Origin: SB21 sp964415295 | GTDB taxonomy: Bacteria; CLD3; SB21 | DNA length: 64,000 nucleotides | Assembly: GCA_964415295.1 (NCBI GenBank) | Contig: CAYPYN010000002.1 | Coordinates: forward strand, 310,001 to 374,000 | Direction of reading: 5' to 3' | Shown: positions 8,324 through 16,796 of the stretch, one piece after another | Position numbering within the stretch: position 1 is the stretch's first letter | Layout of the letters: each line of letters begins with the position of its first letter | The notes under the pieces: generated by a model | The model's input: only the letters and a program-made list of their open reading frames with translations | Database searches by the model: none | Told to the model about the DNA's origin: nothing | Position numbers and translations under genes: made by a program

Positions 8324-9370
8324 ATGAGCATACTTGTTGACAGAAAAACACGCCTTGTGGTGCAGGGTATCACCGGAAAAGAGGGGACCTTTCACACAAG
8401 CCAAATGACGGCCTATGGAAAATATGTTGTTGCAGGGGTCACGCCGGGTAAGGGCGGAATGAAATACAAAGGCAATGACAAGGACAAACTGAAATACGAA
8501 GTGCCGATTTACAATTCGGTGGCCGATGCGGTCAAATTCGCCCGCGCCAATACGTCGGTCATCTTCGTTCCTCCGGCCTTCGCCGCCGATGCAATTATTG
8601 AAGCGGCCGAGGCGGGAATTAAGGTCATCATCTGCATCACCGAAGGCATACCGGCGTCGGATATGGTTCGCGCCTACAACTATATCAAAGGAAAGAATGT
8701 TCATCTCGTCGGGCCCAATTGTCCGGGTGTGATCTCTCCGGGCAAATGCAAAGTGGGCATCATGCCGGCCTTCATTCACCGGCCCGGACGCGTCGGCGTG
8801 ATCTCCCGATCAGGCACACTGACTTATGAGGCCGTCGGTCAATTGACCGCACTCAAGATCGGGCAATCTACCTGTATCGGCATCGGCGGTGACCCGGTGA
8901 TCGGAACCCGTTTTGTGGACGCTTTCAAACTATTCGCCGAAGACCGTGATACCGACGGTATCGTCATGATCGGAGAGATCGGCGGTACCGCCGAAGAAGA
9001 GGCGGCCGCGTGGGTCAAAAAGAACTACAAGAAGCCCGTTGTGGCTTTCATTGCCGGTCAGACGGCGCCTCCGGGACGCCGCATGGGACATGCCGGCGCG
9101 ATCATCAGCGGCGGTAAAGGCACAGCGGAAGAAAAAATGAAAGCTCTCAAAGCGGCCGGAATTACCGTGATCAAAAGTCCGGCGGATATCGGAATAACGA
9201 TGGCTGCGGCCTTGGGAATCAAGGTGCATCCCAAGAAATCGTCGTCAAAGGATCTGAAGAAAACCGATAAAAAGGATTCGAAGAAGGCCAAGAAGGAACT
9301 GAAAAAAGACAAGAAGAAAGACAAACCAAAACACAAGAAAAAAGATAAGAAGAAACATAAAAAGAAATAA
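8324..9370 (+). CDS. sucD: Succinyl-CoA synthetase alpha subunit with lysine-rich C-terminal tail
   Basis: This enzyme of the TCA cycle couples succinyl-CoA hydrolysis to nucleoside triphosphate formation. Residues 1-300 are a full-length SucD. They contain the CoA-binding domain (VQGITGKEGTFHTSQM), GPNCPGVISPG, SRSGTLTYEA, and the phospho-histidine His256 in RRMGHAGAIISGGKGTAEEK. The normal protein ends near residue 295. Here about 48 residues follow, of which 27 are lysine, with Asp, Ser and His between. The beta subunit gene (sucC) is not adjacent. A strong terminator follows immediately. Confidence 0.93.
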   Translation: MSILVDRKTRLVVQGITGKEGTFHTSQMTAYGKYVVAGVTPGKGGMKYKGNDKDKLKYEVPIYNSVADAVKFARANTSVIFVPPAFAADAIIEAAEAGIKVIICITEGIPASDMVRAYNYIKGKNVHLVGPNCPGVISPGKCKVGIMPAFIHRPGRVGVISRSGTLTYEAVGQLTALKIGQSTCIGIGGDPVIGTRFVDAFKLFAEDRDTDGIVMIGEIGGTAEEEAAAWVKKNYKKPVVAFIAGQTAPPGRRMGHAGAIISGGKGTAEEKMKALKAAGITVIKSPADIGITMAAALGIKVHPKKSSSKDLKKTDKKDSKKAKKELKKDKKKDKPKHKKKDKKKHKKK

Positions 9371-9373
9371 CAA

Positions 9374-9406
9374 AAAGCCCCGGTTTCGAGCCGGGGCTTT
9401 TTTTTT
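9374..9406. terminator. Bidirectional rho-independent terminator (sucD/aroQ)
   Basis: A GC-rich stem AAAGCCCCGG / CCGGGGCTTT with a 7-base loop begins four bases after the sucD stop and is followed by nine T's. On the opposite strand the flanking A's give a shorter U tract, so it can also end aroQ transcription, whose stop is 40 bp to the right. Confidence 0.9.
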
Positions 9407-9445
9407 ATATCTCTTCGGAATTCGTTCGCACGAACAGCGAGATGG

Positions 9446-9886
9446 TCATTTCTTGTGGTCTAGATAGCGCAGTAAAGACATGATACCGAGCGCGTAACTG
9501 TGAGTTCCGAAACCCGATATCTGTCCTATACAAACAGGAGCAATCATGGAGTTCTTTCGAAAATCTTCTCTGGCATGTATGTTGGACAGGTGTACTTCAA
9601 CGACGGGAATACCTATGGAAGCGACGGCATCGCGCAATGCAATGGAATAGTGCGTATAACCTCCCGGATTGAAAACAACCCCATCCTGCTTCTTGCGTGC
9701 GGCATGAAGCATATTTACCAATTCGCCTTCCACATTGGACTGACGGAACTCCAGTGGTATCTTAGGAAAAACCTTCTTCAACGACTTCTCAATTTCGGCC
9801 AATGATTCATGGCCGTATACCGAAGGTTCACGTTCTCCCAGCAAATTGAGGTTAGGACCGTTCAGAATGAGAATTTTGACTGCCAT
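9446..9886 (-). CDS. aroQ: 3-dehydroquinate dehydratase, type II
   Basis: The 146-residue enzyme dehydrates 3-dehydroquinate to 3-dehydroshikimate in the shikimate pathway. It has the type II landmarks: LNGPNLNLLGEREPSVYG with the catalytic Tyr on the flexible lid, RQSNVEGELV, the FNPGGYTHYSIALRDA stretch, and EVHLSNIHAREDFR with the catalytic His. Length and N-terminus match the family. It is transcribed alone, leftward, toward the shared terminator. Confidence 0.95.
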   Translation of the reverse strand: MAVKILILNGPNLNLLGEREPSVYGHESLAEIEKSLKKVFPKIPLEFRQSNVEGELVNMLHAARKKQDGVVFNPGGYTHYSIALRDAVASIGIPVVEVHLSNIHAREDFRKNSMIAPVCIGQISGFGTHSYALGIMSLLRYLDHKK

Positions 9887-10083
9887 GATCTCAGTTTAAT
9901 GCCTCGTTCCGTCTTAGTCAATATTTTTGTTGCGCTTCCCTTCCTCTGTCAACTTCTTGAAAAAGCATCACCTTTCTACAACAAGAGTCTTCCGGAATAA
10001 CGACTTTCGAAAAAGGCTGCACCGCCCGTCGATACGGCTTGAATCTTGACCGTCGTCATCGTATCTTTTTCCTGTTCATACTC

Positions 10084-10179
10084 GGGAGTATCCGGTGGCC
10101 TGGTGGCGCCCGCGGTCTTCAAAACCGTTGTTCCGTCGAAAGGCGGTAGGTCGGGTTCGATTCCCACATACTCCCGCCA
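10084..10179 (+). tRNA. selC: tRNA-Sec (anticodon TCA)
   Basis: This is a 96-nt tRNA with the architecture of bacterial selenocysteine tRNA. The acceptor stem has 8 bp (10084-10091 with 10168-10175) and an encoded GCCA end. The anticodon loop CTTCAAA holds TCA at 10119-10121. The variable arm is long (5-bp stem closed by a GAAA loop, 10133-10146), and a small TGGT loop closes the D arm. The D stem (10094-10110) and the T stem (10150-10167) each pair fully only if one base is bulged (one G of 10097-10098; C10152). No selA, selB or selD is in the window. Confidence 0.9.
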
Positions 10180-10242
10180 TTGCTATCCTACAACAAAAGC
10201 GTTATCTGACTTCTTTACAGTTAATTCGAATTTCACTCTCCG

Positions 10243-11109
10243 TTATTCCAGCTTATTGTCCTGACTCTGTAAATTCGATTTATCCGATTCGCGCCGTACA
10301 ATCAGCCCGTCTATTTCACCATTTACGCCCTTCTTCATTGGGTTTGATCCGGGAAGTGCTTTTGGGAATGTGAACGATGCCGTCCGAATGATCGTGTTGT
10401 CATTTTCATTGGACTCAGCAACCAGGTTCGACGGATCAACAATGGCTCCAAACCAGTAAGTCCCCGAGCTGACAGAGGCAAGATCCAGATCGATATTAAA
10501 GGATCTGCCTGAACTGCCTCCGGCAGGTACTGAAAACGTTGAACCCGTCAGCAATAAGATATCAGTGGTCGAGATAATGTTGTTTGTAGAAAGATAGTAA
10601 TTCAGACTGGTATTTATCGCAGAGGCACCGCTGTTTGTCACATAAATGGTGCCGCTCAGAATGTGTGTGGAAACATCATAATTAGCCAAGCTGCTGGGAT
10701 AATCAAATGTCAGATTGGTCGCATTTGCCAACGTGGTGAATGACCAGGTCGGGCTCCACGTTGTATCTTCACCATCTTCCGCGTAGACGATCCAATAATA
10801 CGTTGTGCTGTAATTAAGAGGACTTGTAAAGTAGTCCGAGGGCGAAGTAAGACCAACATCGTAAACAAACGTCGCAAAGTTCGATGTGGTTGAAACAAAA
10901 ACACCGTGAGACAGGACATCGTCATCCGGATCCGTGACTGTCCAGGACAAGGTTGGCGTCACAGATACATTCGTGGCTCCGTTGGCGGGGCTCGGATTGT
11001 ATGGAATATCCGGCGGATTATTACTGTGACTGCCGCTCGATGTAGTACTGGTGCAACGCAGTGAAGTGACAATCAAAAAGATTATGAGTGGCATGAAATA
11101 CCTGGTCAT
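10243..11109 (-). CDS. Secreted Fn3-like/CARDB domain protein
   Basis: The protein has 288 residues from the ATG at 11109, which has a perfect AGGAGG (11116-11121) six bases upstream; an in-frame GTG 24 bp further upstream lies 5' of that ribosome site and is unlikely. It begins with a signal peptide ending near SLRCTST. The Cys suggests a lipoprotein, but Arg before it makes the lipobox atypical. Residues ~35-130 form an Fn3-like sandwich (NPSPANGATNVSVTPTLSW ... TTYYWIVYAEDG ... WSFTT). Residues ~135-260 form a CARDB-like domain ending ESNENDN. These are adhesion or scaffold modules, so function is unknown. Confidence 0.75.
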   Translation of the reverse strand: MTRYFMPLIIFLIVTSLRCTSTTSSGSHSNNPPDIPYNPSPANGATNVSVTPTLSWTVTDPDDDVLSHGVFVSTTSNFATFVYDVGLTSPSDYFTSPLNYSTTYYWIVYAEDGEDTTWSPTWSFTTLANATNLTFDYPSSLANYDVSTHILSGTIYVTNSGASAINTSLNYYLSTNNIISTTDILLLTGSTFSVPAGGSSGRSFNIDLDLASVSSGTYWFGAIVDPSNLVAESNENDNTIIRTASFTFPKALPGSNPMKKGVNGEIDGLIVRRESDKSNLQSQDNKLE

Positions 11110-11278
11110 GATGACCCTCCTAATAAAAAACACGGTCTTGATCTCTTAGCAAACCAAAAGTGCATGTTTTTTACTCTTAAAAGTTGATAGATGCTGGTTT
11201 AAGTCATAACACCTCGTTATTAAAAGGAAAAATGGGATTCGATCAAAAAAAGACGTAAAGGATATTACTTAAAAATAT

Positions 11279-11310
11279 AAACCCCCTCAACTCCTTAGCT
11301 GAGGGGGTTT
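11279..11310 (-). terminator. Rho-independent terminator
   Basis: A perfect 11-bp stem (AAACCCCCTCA / TGAGGGGGTTT) with a 10-base loop lies 96 bp downstream of the PorV-like gene. Read leftward it is followed by an AT-rich tract (atatttttaag), which fits termination of the leftward barrel/CsgG transcript before the Fn3/CARDB gene. Confidence 0.8.
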
Positions 11311-11405
11311 GGCGTCCTGTCATTCAATTCGCCTGAAAAATATGTAATCAGATCCGAACATAATTAATCTCTGTCCGAAAACAGACCTGACTCGAGATAA
11401 GAGAA

Positions 11406-12605
11406 CTAGAAATAAACGATCGCAGAGCCCGAAAAGATCAAGTACGTAAATTCCTTCTTATCTCCAAATGAATCGTCGTTTATTTCAAACGCTTTTCTGG
11501 TAGCGGCAATATCGATTGCAAAGCGTTTCAAAATGATACCTGATCCAACAGAAATGGCGGACCCGACAGCCTGGCTGCCAAAATCCCCATTACTTTTGAC
11601 ATCGGCAAATAACGTTGGTACGGTTTTATATCCGGCACGGATCGGAATAACCCAGTTATCCGTAATCAGCAAATACTCTGCTCCAACCCTTATTGGATTA
11701 AGGTCGTCTTTACCTGAACTTAGATTAAATGACTCTCCCGGATTGGATGGGTCATCGATTTGTTTTACCTTGCTGCCTCCGAACTTCCTCATTTCATAGT
11801 CGGCAGCTAAGGTCAGGTTCTCTCCCACGCGATACGATAATCCAAAACCGAACATCGCAGGAAGCTGCCACGCCCATTTATATTCTGTAGAACTTCCGCC
11901 GTATTTCCATTTGTCTGTCATCTCGAAAGGAGCGCGGTAGGACAAGCCAACACGCAAAGGAAGTTTGATTCCGGTTTGCTCTAAATCGGCAAGCACGCCG
12001 ATTTGATAATTGAAACCCGAAAAATCGTCTTTGTATGAATAGGAATCATCTCCGTCACCTAAAACGTAATCCACATATTTATATTCTGAGCTGCCCATCC
12101 ATAAATTGAACGAGGCACCAACGGACAACGCCGGCATGATCTGATAAGCTAATCCCGGTGAGATCGAGTTTATTCCTCCGGATTGATCCTCCTTGAATAC
12201 ATCATCTTGCTTCGTATATAAGAACAAATCAATTTGATTCTGATAGGCTAAAGCGGCCGTAAATTTGCTATCTCCGAACTTCATCGGATAGGCCACACTG
12301 CCGAAATTGAGAGACGGGTGACCAGCGGTACTGGAGAACTTATCGCTTGGTCCCGAATACGAATATTTGTCCTGAGACATTCTGAAGACAAACGATGCCT
12401 CCGGTCTCTCCAACTGCGTCAAACCGGCGGGATTCCAAGACAGAGCGGTGGCATCATCGGCCAACCCAATAAATGCTCCACCCATGCCTTCCGCACGTGC
12501 GCCGGAACCGATGATATCCATAAATTTGAGCTGCCCCCAAGCTACACTTACATGGACCGTGAACAGGACCATCAATACCATCACGTAGATTATTCTCTTC
12601 ATCAT
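11406..12605 (-). CDS. PorV/PorQ- or FadL-like outer-membrane beta-barrel protein
   Basis: The 399-residue protein has a signal peptide of about 25 residues. It then carries GARAEGMGGAFIGLADDATALSWNPAGL, the N-terminal signature shared by OmpP1/FadL and PorV/PorQ families. Alternating amphipathic strands follow, and the chain ends in a strand with a terminal Phe (IFSGSAIVYF), the sign for outer-membrane barrel insertion. PorV is a type IX secretion component and FadL carries hydrophobic compounds; the sequence does not decide between them. A clear AGGAGG precedes the ATG. It lies 49 bp downstream of the CsgG-type gene, probably in one transcript. Confidence 0.82.
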   Translation of the reverse strand: MMKRIIYVMVLMVLFTVHVSVAWGQLKFMDIIGSGARAEGMGGAFIGLADDATALSWNPAGLTQLERPEASFVFRMSQDKYSYSGPSDKFSSTAGHPSLNFGSVAYPMKFGDSKFTAALAYQNQIDLFLYTKQDDVFKEDQSGGINSISPGLAYQIMPALSVGASFNLWMGSSEYKYVDYVLGDGDDSYSYKDDFSGFNYQIGVLADLEQTGIKLPLRVGLSYRAPFEMTDKWKYGGSSTEYKWAWQLPAMFGFGLSYRVGENLTLAADYEMRKFGGSKVKQIDDPSNPGESFNLSSGKDDLNPIRVGAEYLLITDNWVIPIRAGYKTVPTLFADVKSNGDFGSQAVGSAISVGSGIILKRFAIDIAATRKAFEINDDSFGDKKEFTYLIFSGSAIVYF

Positions 12606-12654
12606 AAGGCGCCTCCTGCAATTAGTGGTTTGACAATTGAACTTATTTAGCCTG

Positions 12655-14220
12655 CTATTTAACTACAACTCTGTCTCCGACTTTCAATTCACCTTCCGCT
12701 TTGCCGACTATCTTGCTGACGGCCAGTTTCTCCTGCACCTCGATGGCGACAAGTTCGGATAGTTTTGTCACGCGCTTACCCAGGATCTCTTTGGTGATCG
12801 GATGCTTGATCGGATCGCCTTCGCGGTAAGCCACACACTTGGAGCCTTTACGGACACCGGCCGCCGTTCCAAGGTCAATATAGATGAGTTCGCCTTCAAC
12901 ACTTATGACAAATCCTTCCACCAGAGGAAGATCGTTATAGATATTGATCGCCACTTTCTCCACAAGTCCTTCGACCATCGCCGTGGAAGTCACGTCTGTT
13001 TTTTCTTCCCGCGCTACAATGGTCTCACCGGTCTCCGTATCGATCAGCCTGGCGCTGACTTTGGCAAAACCGGCTTCGATATTAACGCTGCCGATAACAA
13101 TAGCGTCGGCGCCGGCGATCTTACCTACCTTCACGGCCGCCTGTTCGTCCACCATATCGGACATGCCGAAATTCTGTTCCTTGATCACCTGGTCGATCGC
13201 ACCCCGTTCGATCACGCGGAACCGGCGCATGTTGACCAGTTGCGTGATCATCTTTTCCGTCACCGACTCCCCGCCGTTGACCGCCTGGCCTTTGGTATTG
13301 AACGGCAGTACGGCCACGGACAATCGCGAGCCTACCTGAGTGACCTTTGTCGGATCGTAGGTAAGCGCACCTACCGGCAGCCCGCTTTCATTGGCCTTCG
13401 AACGTTTCTCCGCCAGCATGATCTTTTCTTTATTCAATCGTTCTCTTTCTTCTTCCAGCTTTCTCTGCTGAGCTTCCAAGCTGATCTGCTGACTGATCAG
13501 CGCCTTATCCTGTTCGGCTTTCTTTTGGGCCAGTATTTCTTTCTCTCTGTCCACTTTTTCTTTTTCAGCCTTCAGCCTCTTTTCCTCTTCCAGAAGCTTC
13601 TTTTTCTCCTCGTCGGAAACTTTGCGCAGCTTTTCTTCTTCCAGCTTCTTCATATCTTCGGCCAGCCTCTTCTCTTCGACCAGCTTTTTTTCTTCCTGCG
13701 TCTTCTTTTGTATCTCCAATGCCTTCTGCATTTCCTCCAGCATTGCTTTTTCTCGTTCTTTCTTCGCCAGTTCTTCGTTGATCAGATCTTCCTGCGCCTT
13801 GGTCTTCTTCTCTTCCTCCGCCTTGCGGGTCTGATAGTCGGCCAAGATCAAGTTGGTTCCCGTCAATTTACCGAGATATTCCTGGGCGCGTTTGGTCTTA
13901 TCATAAGCAATGGAAAGCTCCAATTCCTTCTTGGCGTTCTCGGCATCACCCACATTAAAGAGAGCGATCCCCAGTTCGCGGTGCGGGTAATATTCTATGA
14001 ATCGTGTTCCATAGGTGCGTTTGTTTTTCTTCTCTTCAAATTCTATGGATATGGCGGCGCGGAATTCCTCGATCGCACGATTCCAATCACCTTTTTCAAC
14101 GTATTTAATACCGCGATCGTAATAATTATAGAATTTGTCCTGCGTCTGTGCCTGAAGACGCGCAACAAAACCAGCCGACACGAACAAAAAAGCAAAAAGC
14201 CATAAGCCGTTACGCTTCAT
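12655..14220 (-). CDS. CsgG-type lipoprotein-assembly domain protein with coiled coil and FlgT-like C-terminus
   Basis: The 521-residue exported protein (signal peptide ~1-24) has four parts. A TPR-like helical region (~25-120; YYDRGIKYVEKGDWNRAIEEFRAAI) is followed by a long Lys/Glu-rich coiled coil (~130-275). Next comes a CsgG/curli-type domain (~300-430; SVAVLPFNTKG ... RRFRVIERGAIDQVIKEQ ... ADAIVIGSV). The FlgT-C-like domain (~433-521) contains IDLGTAAGVRKGSK and ends ELKVGDRVVVK. CsgG domains assemble outer-membrane secretion or envelope complexes. The domain order suggests a periplasm-spanning envelope protein, role unknown. It is co-directional with the downstream barrel gene. Confidence 0.85.
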   Translation of the reverse strand: MKRNGLWLFAFLFVSAGFVARLQAQTQDKFYNYYDRGIKYVEKGDWNRAIEEFRAAISIEFEEKKNKRTYGTRFIEYYPHRELGIALFNVGDAENAKKELELSIAYDKTKRAQEYLGKLTGTNLILADYQTRKAEEEKKTKAQEDLINEELAKKEREKAMLEEMQKALEIQKKTQEEKKLVEEKRLAEDMKKLEEEKLRKVSDEEKKKLLEEEKRLKAEKEKVDREKEILAQKKAEQDKALISQQISLEAQQRKLEEERERLNKEKIMLAEKRSKANESGLPVGALTYDPTKVTQVGSRLSVAVLPFNTKGQAVNGGESVTEKMITQLVNMRRFRVIERGAIDQVIKEQNFGMSDMVDEQAAVKVGKIAGADAIVIGSVNIEAGFAKVSARLIDTETGETIVAREEKTDVTSTAMVEGLVEKVAINIYNDLPLVEGFVISVEGELIYIDLGTAAGVRKGSKCVAYREGDPIKHPITKEILGKRVTKLSELVAIEVQEKLAVSKIVGKAEGELKVGDRVVVK

Positions 14221-14351
14221 AGTAAATTCCGATTAGGTTAATAAAGAACCTGAAAAACAAGTATTTGGAAAAGGGATTGACGGATAAATGTACTGGAAGA
14301 GGCCAAATATAGCAATAAATTTCTATAACAATCTTCGCTAATGACAGATCG

Positions 14352-16592
14352 TCACGATCGTAAGATCTCCACAACTGAATTAAAATCGGGTATCAGCACC
14401 TCCGGATCGAGCACGCCTCGGTGAAGCAGGGCGTTGCCTTCCGGCCAGTGAACTTGAAGATTTTTGGGCGTGATGGGAACAATTCTGACGCGGCCTTTAA
14501 AGGAGCCGCCCGTATTATTGAGGATCACAGGATCACCATCCACGAGATGGAGCGCGTGAGCGTCTTCGGCACTCATAAAAACCGCATCCCGATGAGCGCC
14601 CGTCAGCGGATCGCGGTTCTGCTGGATCATGCTGTTGAATTGTTTTCCGCGCCGCGTCGATACTAAAAATTGATTCGGCTGCAGCTTCAATTCCTTTGGT
14701 TTAACAACGGTAAAATTCGCCTTACCATTCGCGGTCGGGAATTGCCACCCCTCACAAAGCCTCAGGCCGCCCCATTGAACATGATCGCCGCTTTTTTTGA
14801 GATGTTGAATACCGTCGTAAAGAGGAATTATTTCAGCAATTTCATTTCTAATGTCCTGACCGGAATTAAAATGGATCCTATCTTTTTTCTCCGGATAGAC
14901 ACGTTTGGCCAATTCCATCAGAATTTCCCATTCGCTTTTCGTTTCCCCGATCTCGTGCCCCTCGATCTGAGGACTATAAATAATGCGGCGTTCGGTCGTC
15001 GTTTCCGTTCCTCCGCCGCGCTGTTCATACCGCGTCTTCGCAGGAAGCAGGATGACCGTTTCATTGGGATCCATCAGCATCTGATTGGTCACGATGATGT
15101 CCTGATGAATCCGAAGTGGAATATTCGCGACGGCATTTCTAACAAATTCCGGATCGGGCAGAACCTCGAGGAAGTTACCTCCAACCTGATACAAAATATC
15201 GATCTTGTTTTCGGCCGCCGCGTCGATCATTTCCACAGCGGTGAGTCCTCGTTGATCGGGAACGGTAAATCCGTATTGTTTTGATAGTTTTCCGGCGCTA
15301 TCCGGATTAACGGGCGCGCCTCCCGGAAAAGCCGTAGCGTAGGCGCCCATTTCCGCGCCGCCCTGAACGCCGGAATGACCGCGGATCGGCATCAGACCGC
15401 AGCCTTCCCGTCCAACAAATCCCTTGGTCAACCCCAGATTGATGATCGCACGCACGCTCTCACTGCCGCACGAATGCTGAGTGATGCCCATACTCCACAC
15501 CAGAACGCCCCGCTGAGCCTCGTGCATTAATCGTGCAAAATCTTTCATACGTTCACGCGAAAGGCCCGAATATTTCTCCAGATTCTCCCATGATTCATTT
15601 TCCAGATAGGTCTTCATGGTATCAAACCCGGCGGAATGATTTTTTATAAATTCATTGTCAATCCAATGCTCAGCGATCATCCATTTGATCACACCGTTGA
15701 TAAAGGCTATGTCGCCGCCGGTGTGAACCAAAAAGAATTCATCCGTGATCTTGGTCCCGAAAAGCGCGCTCTCCGTCACCGAAGGAACCCAGTAGTGCTC
15801 CATTCCGGGTTCGCGATACGGGTTCACACATACCACTTTGGTTCCGCGCTTTTTGGCATAGTACAAATATTTCATCGTCACCGGCTGATCATTGGCCGCA
15901 TTGGAACCGAAAAAGACGATCAGATCGGTCTTGAACCAATCGGTATAGCTGCACGTAGTGGCAGCGGCACCGATGGTCGACTTGAGCGCAACCGTGCTCG
16001 GCGAGTGACAGATGCGGGCGGAATTATCCACGTTGTTGGTGCCGAGGAACCGCGCGACTTTTTGCGCCACATAGTATACTTCATTGGTAATGCCTCGCGA
16101 TGTCAGATAAAAGGCCAGCCTTTTCGGGTTTGTAGATCGTATCTTTTCGGAGATGATACGGTAAGCCTCTTCCCACGAAATTCTGGTAAATCCTTTATCG
16201 CCCTTTCTGCGGATCATCGGATACGGCAGGCGGCCCAGTTCCCGTAATTGCCGGTTATCCAGATGTTTCAGATTTTCTACATCCTCCAGCTTTTTGAAAT
16301 CCAATGCCGGCGCCGTGTTGAGCCGAAGCAGTTTCAGGCGCACCAGGCACAAGTGCGTGCTTTCGATCGTCCAGTCATGAAAGCCGGCCACGCCCAGCGC
16401 GCATCCGTCACAGACACCCTTGGACAGAATGCGCCACGCATAACGCATGTTGCCTTTGTTCTCCCAAATGATCTTGACCATATCCAAAAAATGATTGGGC
16501 TTGGTTCTGCCGATGCCATTGGGCGACAAACTCACCCACGTGCTGGGATGCCACAGTCTTTTGAGGCTGGAATTTTTGATGCGATGATCCAT
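14352..16592 (-). CDS. FdhF/YdeP-type molybdopterin oxidoreductase
   Basis: From the ATG at 16592 (GAAGG upstream) the protein has 746 residues; a TTG 24 bp upstream is less likely. It is a bis-MGD molybdoenzyme of the FdhF/YdeP branch. An N-terminal Cys cluster (VCDGCALG, then a third Cys 18 residues on) may hold an Fe-S cluster. ISWEEAYRIISEKI, DLIVFFGSNAANDQP and ALHLVDGDPVIL are cofactor-binding blocks. At the metal-ligand position the motif is RICHSPST (Cys195), where E. coli FdhF has selenocysteine. It could be a formate dehydrogenase-like or acid-resistance (YdeP) enzyme; no electron-transfer partner is adjacent. Confidence 0.85.
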   Translation of the reverse strand: MDHRIKNSSLKRLWHPSTWVSLSPNGIGRTKPNHFLDMVKIIWENKGNMRYAWRILSKGVCDGCALGVAGFHDWTIESTHLCLVRLKLLRLNTAPALDFKKLEDVENLKHLDNRQLRELGRLPYPMIRRKGDKGFTRISWEEAYRIISEKIRSTNPKRLAFYLTSRGITNEVYYVAQKVARFLGTNNVDNSARICHSPSTVALKSTIGAAATTCSYTDWFKTDLIVFFGSNAANDQPVTMKYLYYAKKRGTKVVCVNPYREPGMEHYWVPSVTESALFGTKITDEFFLVHTGGDIAFINGVIKWMIAEHWIDNEFIKNHSAGFDTMKTYLENESWENLEKYSGLSRERMKDFARLMHEAQRGVLVWSMGITQHSCGSESVRAIINLGLTKGFVGREGCGLMPIRGHSGVQGGAEMGAYATAFPGGAPVNPDSAGKLSKQYGFTVPDQRGLTAVEMIDAAAENKIDILYQVGGNFLEVLPDPEFVRNAVANIPLRIHQDIIVTNQMLMDPNETVILLPAKTRYEQRGGGTETTTERRIIYSPQIEGHEIGETKSEWEILMELAKRVYPEKKDRIHFNSGQDIRNEIAEIIPLYDGIQHLKKSGDHVQWGGLRLCEGWQFPTANGKANFTVVKPKELKLQPNQFLVSTRRGKQFNSMIQQNRDPLTGAHRDAVFMSAEDAHALHLVDGDPVILNNTGGSFKGRVRIVPITPKNLQVHWPEGNALLHRGVLDPEVLIPDFNSVVEILRS

Positions 16593-16760
16593 GAACGCCT
16601 TCGCGTAAAAGGTCAAAAAATACCGGATGTATTGAAACAGGATTAACTTAGCGAAGATAGAGAACGGCGATACGAATTGCTACTATTTTTTGTGAATAGC
16701 TACCGCAGATGTAGCGGGTTACTAATTCCTTTTCCAGGATAATTTAAAATCAGCAAAAAT

Positions 16761-16793
16761 ACTTTGCGCGCGTTGCGGCCTTTGCGGTTAGGG
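16761..16793. repeat. Short 'tttgcgg' dispersed repeat
   Basis: The sequence actttgcgcgcgttgcggcc followed by tttgcggttaggg is a run of imperfect TTTGCGG/TTGCGG units in the gap between the M24 peptidase and the molybdoenzyme. Similar strings occur as dispersed intergenic elements in many FCB genomes (general knowledge). No second copy was found in this window. Confidence 0.4.
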
Positions 16794-16796
16794 TTT

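Noticed and set aside
9976..10167. A short leftward frame over the selC locus
   Set aside because: It runs across the tRNA-Sec gene and has no ribosome site or family match; the RNA gene explains the sequence.
12802..14205. A 467-codon open frame on the plus strand
   Set aside because: It is antisense to the CsgG-type gene; its long Phe/Leu runs are the complement of the Lys/Glu coiled coil.
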